A stretch of 64,000 bases of DNA from Rhizoclosmatium globosum (lineage: Eukaryota; Chytridiomycota; Chytridiomycetes; Chytridiales; Chytriomycetaceae). Made by a program: the position numbers and the translations under genes. The notes under the pieces are model-generated. The model had not been told where the DNA came from. It was given only the letters and a program-made list of their open reading frames with translations, and searched no databases. Every line of letters starts with the position of its first letter. Positions within the stretch are counted from its first letter, which is position 1. This document shows positions 30,265-41,977 of the stretch, one piece after another. Location: contig MCGO01000045.1 of NCBI GenBank assembly GCA_002104985.1, positions 248,001 through 312,000 of the forward strand. The letters are read 5' to 3'.

Positions 30265-31661
30265 TTACTGCGAGTCCGCAATAAGCTTTGCAACTTCTGC
30301 CTCACAGTCAAAGACAGTGTAAGTTTTCACGTAACCAGAGTTAGCAGCAGCTACAACAACGCGTTGAACAAAGTGATTCAAACGACCTCCGACGATTGAA
30401 GTCGATAACGAGTTTGCACGAGTGGCTCTAGCTTGATTAGCGTTCTTTGTCGCACATGCGACTCGATTTTTGGAATACAAGTCCAAAGCCTTGTTCCACT
30501 GTTCTTGCTTATTGAAGTGGCGGAACAACGCGAGAAGAATTCCAACGTCTTCCAAACCAGTCAACAAACCCAATCCAGCGTTTGGAACCATTCCATGAGC
30601 CGCATCACCGATCAAAATAACACGGTCTTTGCGGTATGTTCCATATCTGGAGGTCATAGATACTTGCTGCGGAAATTCGGAAAGCACAACGCATCATTTT
30701 TTCGACGTGAGGGGCAACATTCCAAGTGTGCATCAAGTCAGCCAAACGTCCCGCATGTTTTGGCAAATCGGTGTATGGACGGTACTGAGCGGATTGGTCC
30801 TCCTCGTCATTTTCTCCAAACGTACTCATTCGAACGACTCCAATCTCGTCAGTGACCTTGAAAACACTTGCGTAGTACTGCTTGTCGCGGTCTACGTAGA
30901 AAGCGGCTTCTTCTTTTGGTTTCAAGGTGATGTTGTGCTCCTTCATGTTCACAACTCCAATGTACCCAATTTCGCCAGTGTAATTGGCCGTCAAATTCTC
31001 GCCAAATACCTTACGGCGGGTGGCAGAATGAATTCCATCTGCCCCAATAAGAAGATCGGCAGTTGCAGAAGATCCATCAGCAAAAATGGCTGTGACAGAT
31101 GAAGCATCTTGCTTAACTTCAAGAAGCTTCTTTCCAACGTATGTTTTAATTCCGGCCTTGTGACAAGCTTGAATCAAAATGCTGTGAAGCTATCATTTTA
31201 AATGTGAGTGATTGGTGAGCATCTCTCATCTCTCTCCTCTACTCACTCTGGATCTCAGGATTTGCAAAGGGGCCTTCATCTTGGGGTCACGCTCACCAGC
31301 ATGCTCGTTCCAGGCTTCAGAATCGGCGATGATTGGTGCGGATCCATCGATCTTCTGCCAGGATGCATAATGGGAGGAGATGCCCTGTTTCAAGCATTCA
31401 TCAAGGAGCCCAAGAGTCTTCAAGACACGGAGGCCTCCAGCTTGAATCATGACAGATCCTATGCAAGCAGAACGATTTGAGCATTCGACAAGCAAGGATT
31501 TGAAACCCACCTCCAGTCTCGCCAAATTCGATGGGACGGCCGTCAACAACAGCTTCAATGGGATTCACCTGATCATACAAGGCACTCTTGATTCCAACTT
31601 GGTGGAGTCCAAGAGCAGTAGCAGCTCCCACAAGACCACTTCCGACTATCACAACAGACAT
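30265..31661 (-). CDS. FAD-dependent monooxygenase, copy E (frame broken)
   Basis: Exons 31511-31661, 31247-31458 and 30265-31189. Start ATG at 31661 leads into VVIVGSGLVGAATALGLHQVG. GADGIHSATRR and IGDAAHGMVPNAGLGL are present. Two single bases are missing within about ten bases around 30640-30650, between SIYDL and YRKDRVILIGD, so the GD motif is in a different frame from the FAD-binding half. The segment after the GD motif reads YSKNRVACATKNANQ, replacing the otherwise conserved RVERGTAAANQ, a real amino-acid divergence rather than an indel. Intact exon 2 length (212 nt) and splice sites. The gap to copy D's start is 85 bases. Confidence 0.78.
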
Positions 31662-31688
31662 AATTGGGTGGCAGATTTGGAGAGAATC

Positions 31689-31708
31689 AATTTGGAGATT
31701 ATGTGGGG
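31689..31708 (-). promoter_or_regulatory. shared upstream motif (copy E)
   Basis: CCCCACATAATCTCCAAATT on the minus strand, 28 to 47 bases before the ATG. Related to the motifs of copies A, F and G. Confidence 0.45.
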
Positions 31709-32163
31709 CTCTTCGCACGTGCTGATATAAGTTCCATTTAACACGTGGATGAAACTCATTCAAACGAAATACTAAGTCTAAAATTGAGTACACATGACGT
31801 AGTGACATTTACGCCACTGACGCACTTGCATCCGTATCCAATTTGACAATTAACAAGACACGATTTGGGACAAAGACTCAAGGAACAACCATCTTTATTC
31901 TTTTTTTAAAATTCTTATTTATTGAATGATTTATTATTGCTTCCCTTTCTAACACTACACAGACATCTCAATCCATATTTGTGGATTGGTACATATGTCT
32001 CTTAGTACGATCACTCTTTGAACTTAACCTTAATATCTTTGATTCTGATATTTGTGTTTCCGTTGGTCGAAATGTCAAAACGCTATGTCAATGTCAGTAT
32101 ACAAATCTCAGAGACAGAATCAGAGTCACTGAAACGAAAGAGCTCAGCGAGTAGAAGCTCCTT
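31709..32163. other. intergenic stretch between copy E and a Crinkler-like remnant
   Basis: About 450 bases, AT-rich, with a T-run near 31906-31913. I see no gene, repeat or conserved element apart from a short open stretch (MSKRYVNV, from about 32071) that could be a lost first exon of the next feature. Confidence 0.5.
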
Positions 32164-32829
32164 GTGAAGCAGTTCTTTGGCGACGACATTCCAGCTTCGG
32201 CTGCCCGAATCCAACTCTGGGCCAACGACAGACACATCTCTAAGTGGTCTCAACTCGTCTTACTCCCAGATGAATATTTCATCGAAGAAGGTCTTTCCTC
32301 AAGAATTCAGGTGGCTCCACAACTCTCAAGGACCTTAAACGTTGCAGATACCAATATTTATCAGAAACTAACCTGGAAGGAGTCTGATCTTCCTTCACTC
32401 GCTTATGACCCGCAATCTTCGTTGTTTGAACTTGATACTCAATATCTTGCTGAGACCGGATTGCCCAAAAGAGACAAACTCATTCTTCATTGTCAGCCAA
32501 TGTTCTATAAGCAGTTCAAACTTCTGCAAGACAGAGTCCTCAGGAACGGTATTCTTGGTTGGATTCTTGGTCCTCTGCATATTTCATCACAGTGAGACAC
32601 GTTTTTGTTGGATGTTGACAACTGCAAGAAGCACATTACATTTATCAATACAGACACTCTTGCAAACAATAATCATGACGATATGATAAGAGATAGTAAC
32701 GAATGGCGCCGGAATAACAGGAACTATCGTCTCGTTGTGGTCAGCTCCATGTCATCGCGTCCCGATTATAAAGAAGATGAGGACATGATTCTTGAACTCG
32801 AAGAATTTAAGTTTCATTATTGGAAATGA
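32164..32829 (+). pseudogene. truncated Crinkler-like (CRN) protein remnant
   Basis: The first part (32164-32595) has a ubiquitin-like pattern, PASAARIQLWANDRHISKW, then LLPDEYF, then MFYKQFKLLQDRVLRNGILG leading into WILGPP at the place where a P-loop (GxxGxGKS) is expected but absent. After one frame change near 32580 the second part (to 32829) reads EWRRNNRNYRLVVVSSMSSR followed by an acidic stretch and FKFHYW. This order resembles the N-terminal domain and NTPase-like middle of Crinkler family proteins known from oomycetes and Batrachochytrium. There is no start ATG, no Walker A and no C-terminal effector domain, so it looks like a decayed, truncated copy. Family assignment is from motif memory and is moderate. 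Confidence 0.4.
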
Positions 32830-32932
32830 ATAGCGATTTTCAAGATTGTTCGAACATAGAGATATTAAAATATAGTTGCAGATGTGTCTTCAATTTTAAT
32901 TGTAATATTTATTGAATGAGTTAATCATCGAG

Positions 32933-34317
32933 TCAATTGGATTCTTTAACCAGTTTGGCAACTTCAGCTTCACAGTCGAACAAGTGTACAGCGACATCTC
33001 CCTGAATTAAATCCAGCAACAACCATACGTTGAATAAAGTGGTTAACTGAACCACCAAAAATCGGTGTGGTTGCATACGTTTGGCCCTTAATAAAACGAG
33101 ATCGATTCGCAGCTGCTGTTCCGCGTTCAACTCGAATTTTGGAATACAATTCTAAAGCTTTGTTCCAGTTTTCTTCTTGAGGGAAATGACGGAATAATGC
33201 GAGCAGCGTGCCAACATCCTCCAGACCTGTGAGCAATCCAATCCCCGCACTTGGAACCATACCGTGAGCAGCATCGCCAATCAAAATGACACGTCCTTTG
33301 TGGTAACTACTCATATCAGGCAAATCATAAATGCTTGTGGAGGAAAGTCGAAATGCGTATCTCATCATCTTCTCAATATGGGGAGGGGCATTCCAAGTAT
33401 GTAACATATCCGCCAAAAGACTTGCGTGCTTTGGCAAATCCGAGACAGGACGATATGATTGATCTTCATTTTCAGGATCATTGAATGTGCTGACGCTAAC
33501 GGCAGCAGTATCATCCGACACCTTAAATGTGGCCATAAAAAGCTTTTTATCACGATCTACGTAGAATGCGGTGCCTTCCTCAGGTTTCAAAGTGATGCCG
33601 TTTTCTGTTGTCTTCACAACGCCAATGTGCCCAGTGGATCCCGTGAACTTGGCTCGTAAATTCTCTCCAAACACTTTACGGCGCGTCACAGAGTGAATTC
33701 CGTCGGCTCCGATAATGAGATCTCCTGTCGCAGTGGACCCATCAGTGAATGTAGCCGTTGCAGAAACGTCGTCTTGCGTCACGTCAACAAGTTTCTTGCT
33801 GACAAAAGTTTTGATACCAGCCCGGTGACATGATTGGATCAAGATGCGATGAAGCTAAGCGTGAAAGACTTTAATTGGGGCGACCAATTAAATTGGCCCT
33901 TACATCTGAACGCAGAATCTGCAATGGCGTCTGCAACTGGGGATCCATTTCACCAGATGTTCTGTTTGAAATACGAGCGTCGTGGACGATAGGTGCGCTT
34001 CCGTCAATCTTATGCCAGGAGACATATGGTGTCAAAATGCCAGCTGCAATACATTCATCCAACAATCCCAACGTCCTCAAGACACGGAGACCTCCAGCTT
34101 GAATCATGACAGCACCTGTACAAAGCGGAAATCAGATCTAAATCGCCATCAACTTCAGCTCACCGCCCGATTCGCCAAACTCAATTGCTTGTCCTTGGGA
34201 AACAGCCTCAATAGGATCAATTTGGTCATACAGACTACTCTTGATTCCAACTTGATGAAGGGCGAGAGCTGTGGCAGCTCCAACAAGACCACTGCCAATG
34301 ATCACAACAGATGGCAT
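32933..34317 (-). CDS. FAD-dependent monooxygenase, copy F
   Basis: Exons 34164-34317 (154 nt), 33904-34115 (212 nt) and 32933-33854. ATG at 34317 leads into VVIIGSGLVGAATALALHQVG. GADGIHSVTRR and IGDAAHGMVPSAGIGL are intact, and the frame is open through almost the whole gene. One extra base near 33000 diverts the last 20 or so residues, which in the sister genes read FDCEAEVAKLVKESN; without it, the conserved tail is recovered ending at 32933. This is one of the best-preserved copies and a good reference for family structure. Confidence 0.85.
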
Positions 34318-34320
34318 TTT

Positions 34321-34347
34321 GGAATTAAATTGGTGGAATGTGTGGGG
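34321..34347 (-). promoter_or_regulatory. shared upstream motif (copy F)
   Basis: On the minus strand CCCCACACATTCCACCAATT precedes the ATG by about 10 bases and overlaps TTTAATTCC. It is a looser match than in A, E and G. Confidence 0.35.
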
Positions 34348-34445
34348 CTTTCACTTGGATTGCTCTCGCTTTCCTCGATCTCCAAATGAATTTTAATGGA
34401 CAATCATAACGAACAATAATTGATAATAGAAAAGTCAACAAGCGG

Positions 34446-35862
34446 TTACTTTGCTCCATGAACCAAAGCAGCTACTTCAGTCTCGCAATCGAAAAGGGTG
34501 TACATACTCAAAAATCCATTGTTTCCACCATTCACAACAAGACGGAATACAAAATGATTGAGACTTCCTCCAATAAGTGGAGTCGTGGAATAAGTGTTGA
34601 CACGCATACTGCGAGCCTTGTTGGATGCTGCTGTTCCCGCGCAACACGAATGTCTGAGTATAGCTCAAGGACTCTGTTCAAATCTTTTTCCTCGGGCAAA
34701 TTACGGAATAAAGCAACCAGCGTTCCAACATCTTCAAGGCCAGTCAACAAGCCAAGTCCAGCACTTGGAACCATTCCATGAGCAGCATCTCCAATAAGAA
34801 TTACACGACCCTTGCGATAGCTGTCCATATCAGGTAAATCATATACACTGTAGGAGGACAAGCGGTGAGAGTGACGCATCATTTTTTCAAGATGAGGAGG
34901 AACACCCCAGCTCTTCAAAACATCCGCCAGATGGCCTGCATGTTTTGGTAAATCAGTATATGGGCGATAAGAAGCTGATTGATCGTCTCCCTCCACAGTG
35001 ACTTCATCAAATGTGCTCACGTTGATGGCGGCTGTGTCAGCAGAGCTCTTGAATACTGCAACAAAGAGTTTCTTGTCACGATCAACGAAGAATGAACATT
35101 CCTCGGTTTCTTTGATTGTAATACCATGTTCCTTGATATTGACTACCCCAATATGCCCAATAGAGCTGGTAAATGTCGCGTTTAAGTGTTCGCCAAATAC
35201 TTTGTGGCGAGTAGCAGAGTGGATTCCATCTGCTCCGATTAGGATATCTCCAGTAGCAGTGGATCCGTCCGCAAAAAACGCAGTAACGGAGGAGTCATCT
35301 TGCTTCACGTCCACAAGCTTCTTGTTGACAAGAGTCTTAATTCCAACACGGTGACAGGCCTTGATCAGGATAGTGTGAAGCTTTTGCAAAAGCAATGTCA
35401 CTAAATTGGATACTGAGAACAACTTAACAACGACTCACCGTAGATCGAAGGATTTGTAGCGGAGCAAGTAATTTGGGGTCAGTCTCTCCCGCCTTTTGGT
35501 TCCACGCCTTTGTATTGCCGACGATTTGCGCTGAACCATCGATTTTGTGCCAGGAGACAAACGAGGATGACTGTCCTGCGGCAAGGCATTCATCCAGAAG
35601 CCCAAGGGTCCTCAAGACACGGAGACCACCAGCTTGAATCAATACAGCGCCTGCATGCAAAAGGGAATTGGCATACAGAATTGCAAAGGGTTCAACCTTG
35701 TCACTCACCTCCAGAGTCTCCAAACTCAATAGCCCGTCCATCGACTACTGCTTCAACTGGATTTACTTGGTCGTATACTGTGCTTTGAATGCCAATTTGA
35801 TGAAGGCCAAGGGCCGTTGCGGCCCCGACGAGTCCTCCTCCAATGATAACGACTTTGGGCAT
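34446..35862 (-). CDS. FAD-dependent monooxygenase, copy G
   Basis: Exons 35709-35862 (154 nt), 35439-35650 (212 nt) and 34446-35380. The Rossmann motif reads IIGGGLVGAATALGLHQIG, with Gly where nine sisters have Ser. GADGIHSATRHKV and IGDAAHGMVPSAGLGL follow; Arg to His in the DG-motif helix is another local change. One G is missing from a G-run near 34640 (…RVAR then GTAASNKARS in a new frame); the proper tail ends FDCETEVAALVHGAK at the TAA 34446-34448. As read, the protein ends at 34532 with a foreign tail. The run G-F-E-D is head-to-tail, with about 130 bases between G and F. Confidence 0.82.
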
Positions 35863-35872
35863 ATTGAAAATT

Positions 35873-35895
35873 GAAAATTGATGGAGATTGTGGGG
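35873..35895 (-). promoter_or_regulatory. shared upstream motif (copy G)
   Basis: CCCCACAATCTCCATCAATT followed by TTC on the minus strand, ending 11 bases before the ATG. It is the most compact form of the family motif. Confidence 0.5.
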
Positions 35896-36111
35896 ACACA
35901 CACGTTTTTGTTGACCAAGAAACATTTGTACAAGTAGTAGATAGAAAGCTGCCAATCGTAACTGCGAAATTCTGATCAGTTCTGATGACGAATCACTTGC
36001 ACTCAGACTGGCAGCAAAGATGCGATGGTGGTGTTTATGGACTCATGAAAGTGTTGTAAGGAATATGTTTGGTAATTGATTCATAGAAATATACAACAAT
36101 TATATTTGTTC

Positions 36112-39100
36112 TTATGCTCGACATTGAGGACACAATGCCTTGACACTCTCACTCTTTTGAAGCTCCACATCTTCACCTTCCACGCGTTCTCTAAGCTGCA
36201 TTAACGCTTTCATTCCACTTTCCAACTCTGTCTCCTCAGCTTCTTTAACATTCACTTCAGTCTCAATGATTCCAACCAGCCCACCACCGCCAATATCAAG
36301 TCGTTGTACAGTCACTCCGTCTCCATCAGAATACATATCGCGAATAACCTTTCAGTCTTTTTTGGTATTACTACTTCATGATGTATTGTTTCTGATGGCA
36401 CCAATACTCGACGCGGACTGTCTGGCGCCCTTCTGTCCAGAGATATAGACTTGGAAAGAAGGCAAGACTTATGATATGCATGTCGACAGAAAAATACAAC
36501 AATTTGCTTGTCTTGGTCTGGGAATGCAGGTTAATACAGCAGTGTTGTAAACATTATTGTTTACCTTCAATCGAGAATTTGTTTTCGCAAACATGGCAGC
36601 GAAGATCAGAATCTGTAAAAAAGCGCTTAGAACTCGTGGAAGATTCAGACTCCATACCTTTCATGATAATGCCGTTCTTTTGTGAGTAATACAAACTCTC
36701 CATCAACTTCACAGCATCCGACACAAGAATCTTGGCACAACCCTCACGAAGCGACATTTGAATTCCATAATCAGTCATTATCGTAATCAAAGAAGATTGT
36801 AGCTGAGGAATGGGCAGGCCTTCAGGAATATTTCGAATCACTTTGATTGGATCCACATGAGAGCCCAAATTTTCAAGCAGACCGATAATGAAAGCTATTA
36901 CGTATCATGATTTAGTTAATTGAATTAGATGCTAAGGACAAGGAATACTCACGAGGCTTGTCCATGGAATACTTAATCAAATCATCCCAAAGCTGCTCAT
37001 CATTTTGCTCTTTACAAAATTCAATAGCCTGTTTCACATCCCCCAACCGTTCAATCACGAGAACCAAGGCTTTTCTGTTATTTCCCATCTTTCCAAGCAA
37101 ATAAACCATTTCAGGTACCAAATCGCGGATTTCACACAATTCATAGGCAGTCTGAGTTTTATACATAGCTGAAGAGCGCAAGAAATCAAGAAGACGTGTT
37201 GGATCAAAATCTGCATACAATTCCACCTATTTCGCATTTCAATTAACGCGAGCGAGCACATTATCTAACCAATACAACATACCTGCGCCGTATGATACAG
37301 TATACCCTCGTGTTCGTCATATCGGAACAACGCATCCAAATAAATATGCATGAATTTTCGCGAATCCCTCAAAATCTCGACAATATTCTTGACCTGAAAG
37401 TAAACCTTCTCAGTGCCACACCTTCATCTTAAAAAATTGACTTACAGGTGCGCGATCTGTATGCTCGACCAACAGCCGAACTCCCTCACCCAGCCCAGCT
37501 CTTCGCAACACTCGAACATCCTCACTCACCAAAACAGACCCCGTGCCAAACCCTTCCTCCTTTCCCGTCCACATTCTTGACCCTTTCACGTCTTCATCGT
37601 GTAATGCCTGTCCATATCATACTCCATGACCAAGATCGCATTTGTTTGAAGTGTTGGAAACAGGTTATGAAGAACAACCGAATCAAAATCCCAGGCTTTC
37701 GAAGCTGTAGACCGTATATCAGGGCGCGGTCGTATCTCTGTGCGTGTTGGCAAAGAATCACAGCGGATTCAAGAAGTGGTTTGGACTGAGGCGTTGATTT
37801 CACAATACGCGATTCAAGACCGTCGCACACTGTTATGAGTGAGTAATACGTTGTTGGCCATTCTTGAACTAGTTTTAAGAAAGTCTGTCGTTGTGTTCAG
37901 CCTATTTAGCTGAATCCAACAAAAGTAGAATTAATATTACCTTTTCATCAGAGTCCAAGAATCGCGTTAATATCATTTCGTAGCACGCCTTATTCATTTG
38001 AATCTCAGAGAATGGAATGAACGGAAGTAGAATGGAGAGTTTGTTGACGCCAATAAATGTGTATGTCCACTGTTCCCACAGTTTGGCATCAGTCCTTAGG
38101 ATTTTCGGGGTAGATTGCGCAGCAAGGTCGTAATTCCCTATTCATAGAAGAGTAAGCGCGTTTTGGAGAGACTAGATTGGAAATTACCGTCGTCCATAAG
38201 GCTTCCCAAATATTTGAGTCCAATCGCCAAAACATCAGCCACGCCCATTTTCCCCTGATAGATACTTCCGTCAGCTTCCTTTTTATGAATTGTGGCGCTT
38301 TCTACTGCAGCAAGAGCTTCCTCATATCGACTTCGACTGACCAAGAATTCAATATGGTCGTCCAAGTCTCGTGGTTTCGCCACAACAATATCTTTTGGAG
38401 AGACGATATAGAAAGTTGTATCAGTTGGCAGCGTTAAGGATGGTAAGAATGCTGTATGTCAAAATTTGTCAGGATTAATATGAAGAATAACAAAGTCAAG
38501 AAGACATACCCAGGCGGTAATCATTAGCACGGTAATGCTCATAACCAAAAAGACTCAGTACATCATTCGCGACATGCTCGCCGTTCATATCAACAACATG
38601 AATCTCGGGTGGATTAGACAAAAGCTTTTGAGGTGCATTTGATCCTGGCGACGGTAATACGTCCACACTCCGATGATCCTCACCCTCATTCAAAATAAAG
38701 GACAGCAAGACAATTTGGCCTCGTAAAGGCGCGATACCAGAGACAATAAAATCCGTCCTAAATTCACACACAATCTCAATATACTTTGCAGGCAATCCAA
38801 CAGCAACCCCTGTAGTACCGACAATCACATCTGCTTTCGCACGTTCCTTGACTACACCGATTTTAACAGAGTCGGCCCACCCAATCATGAGTGTTTCGTC
38901 ATCTTTCCAACAAAGATTGCATCTGTACAAATCTGCGCGAGGGGATCCAACAGGTCTGTCTATATATGCGAATTTTTGAGATGTGGTCACGTCATAAACC
39001 TTTACTCCCTGTATATTAAAAAAGGATCAAACACTTATTCACATAAACAAGCAGTAACTCACAGCATCATTCGCCCATGCAATAAAATTATTACGCCACT

Positions 39101-39901
39101 GAACAGCCCAGACGGCACCTTCACCACTCCAATAACAGTATCAACAGACGAAACCATCCTTTCCCAGTCATGACCAGTTCTTCGCCTGTTCCACCCGATA
39201 CATGGTTCCGTGACTGTTTTCGCGAGTAATCTGGTTCCAAAGCAACGCATTTGATGGGCCGGCGGTGTTTAAACATTGGAGATTCGTGTGTGTATAGAGA
39301 ATTGATGATGACTTTCCCTGTATCGTGAGTTGTAGTTAACTGTTGAGACGCGTCCAAACAACGCACCGTCATCTGAAGCGCTCGCCACAAATTCACCGGC
39401 GGTATCGATGCAAATATCGTTTATTGTTGCTGAGTGGCATTCGAATCGCTTCACGTTGTTTCCACTGAGATCGAGAATGTGGACGACGCCCCAGTGCGTT
39501 CCAAGAGCCTTTTGTTGTTAAAGAGAGGGTATTAGGCATTTCTTCACTTAAACAAAGAAAGAAAGAGACGGCGACAAACAAGAAAGCGGTCGCTGACGGC
39601 CATTGTGGACACGGCGTCTTTCTTGAGTGTTTCAGCGAGAGTTCCGCTGAGTCGCTGGTACTTGAGCATCGGCTCTTCGTCGCTTTCGTCGTCGTCGTCG
39701 TCGTCTTCGTCCGAAGAGGCGCTGCATTTGATTCGAAGGTTCGGTGGTGAGTTGGTTGGTGTGGAACAACAGGACTCACTCGTCTAATTCGTCTTCGTCT
39801 TCGGTGGGTTCGATCGGCTCTCTCTTAGAAGGAGCACCGTCATTCTCACTTTCGCTTTCACTGCTGCTCGGAACAGATGTCGTTGCTAGGTCTGAATTCA
39901 T
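36112..39901 (-). CDS. VPS41: VPS41, HOPS complex subunit
   Basis: HOPS tethering subunit for fusion at the vacuole/lysosome and for AP-3 vesicle docking. ATG at 39901 gives an acidic Ser-rich head, then a poly-Asp run encoded around 39680-39720. The N-terminal WD40 propeller is recognisable from MLKYQRLSGTLAETLKKDAV, ALGTHWGVVHILDLSG and DICIDTAGEFVASASDDG, then LCWKDDETLMIGWADSVKI. The clathrin-heavy-chain-like repeat follows: VRLLVEHTDRAPVKNIVEIL, ALVLVIERLGDVKQAIEFC, GSHVDPIKVIRNIPEGLPIP and QMSLREGCAKILVSDAV. A C-terminal RING-like domain has CHVC, FFCRHAYHKSCL and CPQC. Around ten short introns. One base appears missing near 37695 (before the DFDSVVLHNLF segment). Closely matches animal VPS41 in order and motif. 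Confidence 0.93.
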
Positions 39902-39947
39902 TTTGAAGGACGGCCTATTCTTGCAAAATCAAACGTACAAATTAAAT

Positions 39948-41010
39948 CTATTGTTTGTAATGTATCGATCCTGGTCTCCCAAGGGTGGTATGTCTTGTGT
40001 GTTCACTCGCTACTGTACTGTGTCGCACCTCCTTCCGCCCAAGTGATCCCTGTGTCTTCACGCTTGGTTCAACTGCACGCGATTCTACTTTAGCCAAATT
40101 CGACGCTAAGTTTGACGATTTGTCACTCGCGTTTTCCGTATTCTTGTCTGAGCTCCATGGTACATTTCCAGCCTTTTCACACCAATACAACTTGAGTTTC
40201 ATGATTACAAGAGTAAATCCCATTCCAAACAGTGTCAAATTCGTTATTGTATTCAGCACGTACGATACGATCAGCTGAATTTCACTTCGATTTGCTGAAG
40301 TTGCTGGTTTTGTCATCTTAGCCCCAACGAACGTCCAATGCACTATGCCCATTACAGATGCCACCAGACCATACTTTGAGATCACAAATAGACTCGGTGT
40401 AAGCTTATTATCGACTCCAATATCATCAAAGTCTCGTGATATTTCCAATAAATAACTGACGAATGCATACAAAAATAGCATATCCATAGAACACGTAATA
40501 CTAGCAGTAAGAAACGTTCCGAAGATTCTTATATTCGTTCCAATTTGACACAATCTACTGTTGTTTGGAACAACAAGATAAACTCTGTCATTGGAAAAAG
40601 AAAACCCAACAGTGTAACTCTCAAGAACCATTTCAGCACCAATTGAGTACGCTTTGAATATCTTTGCCGCAGTACCTTGGCTGATCTCGTGAAAGCAAAC
40701 CACAGGTACGATGGGATTAAAAGTTGAAGAAAGAAAGTGTCAATGCAACCAGCCATTTCACTTTCAGTCAAATTGTACCATAATTGAGTACCATAGAAGC
40801 AAGAGCCAAAAACAAACATGGAAGCAAGATAAAAGTTGCAAGGACTGAAAATATGCTTAAGAGTTATTGTTCTTTTCTTCTGAGGTAACTCATAGTTGAT
40901 GATGAAGTAGACAACGAAGACTGATAAACAAAGCATAGAAGAGATAGAACTCCGGGCGTAAGGTAGTTTAAGTGTTGGAGCGTGATGACAATATGAGAAG
41001 TTGAGTTCAT
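39948..41010 (-). CDS. seven-helix membrane protein, paralogue 1
   Basis: Unrecognised family. Paired with the next gene, which it resembles along its length (shared YLWFAFTRS-x3-L-x-QRYSK before helix 4, and CSMDMLFLY versus CIMDTFFVI in helix 5). Hydrophobic helices are visible at LCLSVFVVYFII, FYLASMFVFGS, FFLQLLIPSYLWFAF, RVTLLGFLFPMTEFILLF, FGTFLTASITC, SKYGLVASVMGIVHWTFVG and VLNTITNLTLFGMGFTLVI: seven in all. A Lys/Arg- and Ser-rich cytoplasmic tail ends at 39948. ATG 41010 is chosen because MNSTSHIVITLQHLNYLTPG aligns with the start of the paralogue; from there one base is missing near 40940 and another near 40530. Possibly a receptor; no ligand or class can be assigned. Confidence 0.55.
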
Positions 41011-41062
41011 TGTAATACCAAAGACAATCAGTAGGGCAAGAACAAATTCTGAGATTCAATTT

Positions 41063-41919
41063 TTATTTTCTCTTCGTTACATCAAAAGTAAGTTCACCCG
41101 CTTTAGCTGTAATAATTGATCCAGCTCTCCCTTCGGCGTGAAGTTTGAGTTTCATCAAGAACAATGAAATGCACATCCCCAAAATACTGAAATCCGTAAT
41201 GATATTCAGGACATAGTGAAGAGCAGTTTGAAATTCACCCTCTACTGCAACAGTCGTTAGAGCTGCGCCGGTATAACAATCAATGTAACTATTCCAAAGA
41301 ACGACGAAATTATTCCATATTTTGCTATTATCGCGTAATTGGACTTGTGCTTATCCCATTCCTCCCCAATGATTCCATCCATCTCAACGCTCAACCGTTG
41401 GATAAACTGACGGAACGTAATGACGAAGAAAGTATCCATGATACATGTAGTGGTGCCAGACAAAACAGTTCCAACAAATATAATATCAGACCTCGCTGTG
41501 CCAAGACTACAGTTTACAACGATTTGCAACAGCGGGAACATAGCAAAAAGCAGTGTGAAATAAAGAACGACTTTGATTTGATATAACAGGACTTTTGAAT
41601 ACCGTTGCTTCAGAATTGCGAAAGAACGTGTGAAGGCGAACCATAGATACGCAGTGAGCGCCATTGAAACAAATACGAACGAGACTTCACTGACAAGTAG
41701 CACTGTACCTAATTTATATCTGTCATAGCTTATGACGGCAAACGCAATCGCTGAGAGTATGTACAAAGTCACAAGAAGTGTTGTTGTTCGAGAGAGTTTA
41801 CTGGCTTCAAACACGTTGATGAAATACACCAAATAGATCAATATCCCTAATACAGTTGCTGACATGACAGCTGGAGTGAAATAGTTGGCATGGTAAAGGA
41901 CAATGACAGTTTGGTCCAT
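41063..41919 (-). CDS. seven-helix membrane protein, paralogue 2
   Basis: Start ATG at 41919 (MDQTVIVLYHANYFTPAVM). Seven hydrophobic segments: MSATVLGILIYLVYFINVF, LLVTLYILSAIAFAVISY, FVFVSMALTAYLWFAF, VVLYFTLLFAMFPLLQIVV, IIFVGTVLSGTTTCIMDTFF, AIIAKYGIISSFFGIVTLIV and ALHYVLNIITDFSILGMCIS. A short basic tail ends at the TAA 41063-41065. One base is missing near 41272, just before the last helix. It lies 52 bases upstream of paralogue 1's ATG on the same strand, so the two are a tandem duplication. A transposon begins 37 bases upstream of the ATG, so its promoter has been replaced or displaced. Family unknown. Confidence 0.6.
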
Positions 41920-41955
41920 AATGAGATTTGCAAGGAGCCTTTTAAAACAAAATAA

Positions 41956-41977
41956 GGCCCCGTTCAGTGAGAAAAAA
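41956..41977 (+). repeat. left terminal inverted repeat of the Harbinger-like element
   Basis: GGCCCCGTTCAGTGAG followed by an A run; pairs with 43334-43355 read on the minus strand. Confidence 0.8.
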
